Of a stretch of 6,681 nt of DNA, positions 6,095 through 6,681 are shown one piece after another. Under the pieces are notes generated by a model, which saw only the letters and a list, made by a program, of their open reading frames with translations, ran no database searches and was not told the DNA's origin. The stretch comes from Desulfobacteraceae bacterium (GTDB taxonomy: Bacteria > Desulfobacterota > DSM-4660 > Desulfatiglandales > HGW-15): assembly GCA_003819975.1 (NCBI GenBank), contig RPPU01000253.1:1-6681 (forward strand), written 5' to 3'. Position 1 is the stretch's first letter, and each line of letters begins with the position of its first letter. Position numbers and translations under genes: made by a program.

Positions 6095-6122
6095 TTGAGC
6101 GAAATTTAACTCTTTAGATACT
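6095..6122 (+). promoter_or_regulatory. Weak candidate promoter for the M24 peptidase gene
   Basis: TTGAGC (6095-6100) and GATACT (6117-6122) are 16 bases apart and match the sigma70 boxes at four of six positions each. A start near 6129 would leave a leader of only about 15 bases. A better-looking TTGACG at 6086-6091 has no -10 box at proper spacing. The true promoter could lie upstream, which would place element B in the leader. Confidence 0.25.
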
Positions 6123-6143
6123 AAGATTGGAAGGAGACCCTTC

Positions 6144-6681
6144 ATGTCTGGAAAAAATATCAGCGATCTGAAACCCATGACCGGCGGCATTGTCCCGATC
6201 ACCATTGCGGAACGCCGGGAGCGTCTGGAAAAAGCTCAGCGCCTTATGAAAGAAAACCGGATATCAGCGGTTTTTTTGGAGCCGGGCGCCACTCTTTTTT
6301 ATTTTACCGGCATTGAATGGGGCCGCAGCGAACGCATGTTGGCGGCGCTTCTGCCGGTGCAGGGTGAAATCGCTTATGTGTGCCCGGCTTTTGAAGAAGA
6401 AAGATTGCGCGAGCTTATGATTTTCGGCAAAGAGGTGCGGGTATGGGAAGAGCATGAGAGTCCTTTTGCCTTGGTGGCCGGGGTCTTGCGGGACCGGGGC
6501 ATTTTGAGCGGGAAGATCGGCATTGAGGAAAGCGTACGCTTTTTTTTGGCGGACGGCATGCGCCGGGCTGCGCCTCATTTGGAATGGGTCAGCGCCGATG
6601 CGGTGACCATCCCTTGCCGGGCCTGCAAATCGGCAACGGAGATCGCCTTGATGCAACGCGCCAATGAGATCACGATCGAAG
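6144..6681 (+). CDS. M24-family peptidase (Xaa-Pro aminopeptidase/dipeptidase type), N-terminal part
   Basis: The first 179 codons of a gene that runs off the right edge. The ATG is fixed by a perfect AAGGAG (6131-6136) seven bases upstream. The visible part is the creatinase-type N-terminal domain: a basic helix (ITIAERRERLEKAQRLM, 19-35), the strand and turn SAVFLEPGATLFYFTGIEWG (41-60), the segment IAYVCPAFEEERLRE (76-90), IGIEES (125-130), and the hinge RACKSATEIALMQRANEIT (159-177) that leads into the catalytic domain. Family members remove N-terminal residues before proline or split Xaa-Pro dipeptides using two metal ions held by Asp, Asp, His, Glu and Glu. Those residues lie beyond the window, so activity cannot be judged. 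No signal peptide is evident, so it is likely cytoplasmic. It is divergent from the minus-strand genes and not in an operon with them. Confidence 0.85.
   Translation, partial: MSGKNISDLKPMTGGIVPITIAERRERLEKAQRLMKENRISAVFLEPGATLFYFTGIEWGRSERMLAALLPVQGEIAYVCPAFEEERLRELMIFGKEVRVWEEHESPFALVAGVLRDRGILSGKIGIEESVRFFLADGMRRAAPHLEWVSADAVTIPCRACKSATEIALMQRANEITIE

Larger units (their letters stand above)
5164..6143. other. 980-bp divergent non-coding region with two structured elements
   Basis: The gap separates a minus-strand gene (start 5163) from a plus-strand gene (start 6144). I find no convincing coding sequence. From left to right it holds: the leader and promoter of the minus-strand gene (5164-5255); about 190 bases with no clear signal except a short CCGGG/CCCGG palindrome (5391-5401); copies of an AGGATTAACCGG repeat; structured element A (5526-5722); more repeat DNA; structured element B (5879-6066); and the leader of the peptidase gene. 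Confidence 0.7.

Noticed and set aside
5903..6205. 100-codon open frame on the minus strand across element B
   Set aside because: It runs through the inverted repeats and into the start of the peptidase gene on the opposite strand, has no convincing ribosome-binding site, and its product resembles nothing I know.

Overview
The window looks like part of the chromosome of an anaerobic or facultative bacterium. The best guess is Desulfobacterota (Deltaproteobacteria) or a relative. The guess rests on the mix of genes and on intergenic palindromes that resemble dispersed repeats I recall from that group; nothing here fixes the taxon. There are no phage, plasmid, transposase, CRISPR, tRNA or rRNA genes.

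Layout. Three complete genes lie on the minus strand. From their shared upstream end they are: a two-domain protein with a decayed RsbW-type ATPase fold and an acetyltransferase-like half (3853-5163), with a near-consensus promoter at 5227-5255; a HisC-type PLP aminotransferase (2449-3561); and the molybdenum subunit of a xanthine dehydrogenase-family hydroxylase (3-2321). The last gene ends in a Shine-Dalgarno sequence that points to a translationally coupled gene just outside the window, probably an Fe-S or FAD subunit. One gene lies on the plus strand: an M24-family (Xaa-Pro) peptidase that starts at 6144 and runs off the right edge, with only its N-terminal domain visible. The hydroxylase, aminotransferase and peptidase would suit an organism that scavenges amino acids, peptides or purines, but a shared pathway is inference.

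Intergenic DNA. Every gap carries palindromes. Gap 2322-2448 has an 18-nt hairpin and a perfect 28-bp palindrome. Gap 3562-3852 has a 156-bp inverted-repeat element with a second GC-rich hairpin nested inside, plus a small AT-rich hairpin. The 980-bp divergent gap 5164-6143 holds the most unusual content: two related elements, A (5526-5722) and B (5879-6066). Each has 30-33 bp terminal inverted repeats, a 9-bp core stem, and an identical 13-nt segment, GATCTTACGATAA, on the 3' side of the core stem. Where the stems differ between copies, both strands of the pair change together, at four outer-stem pairs and one core-stem pair. This is the signature of a structure kept by selection (RNA or single-stranded DNA). 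I do not recognise the family, and it is the best candidate for something undescribed in the window.
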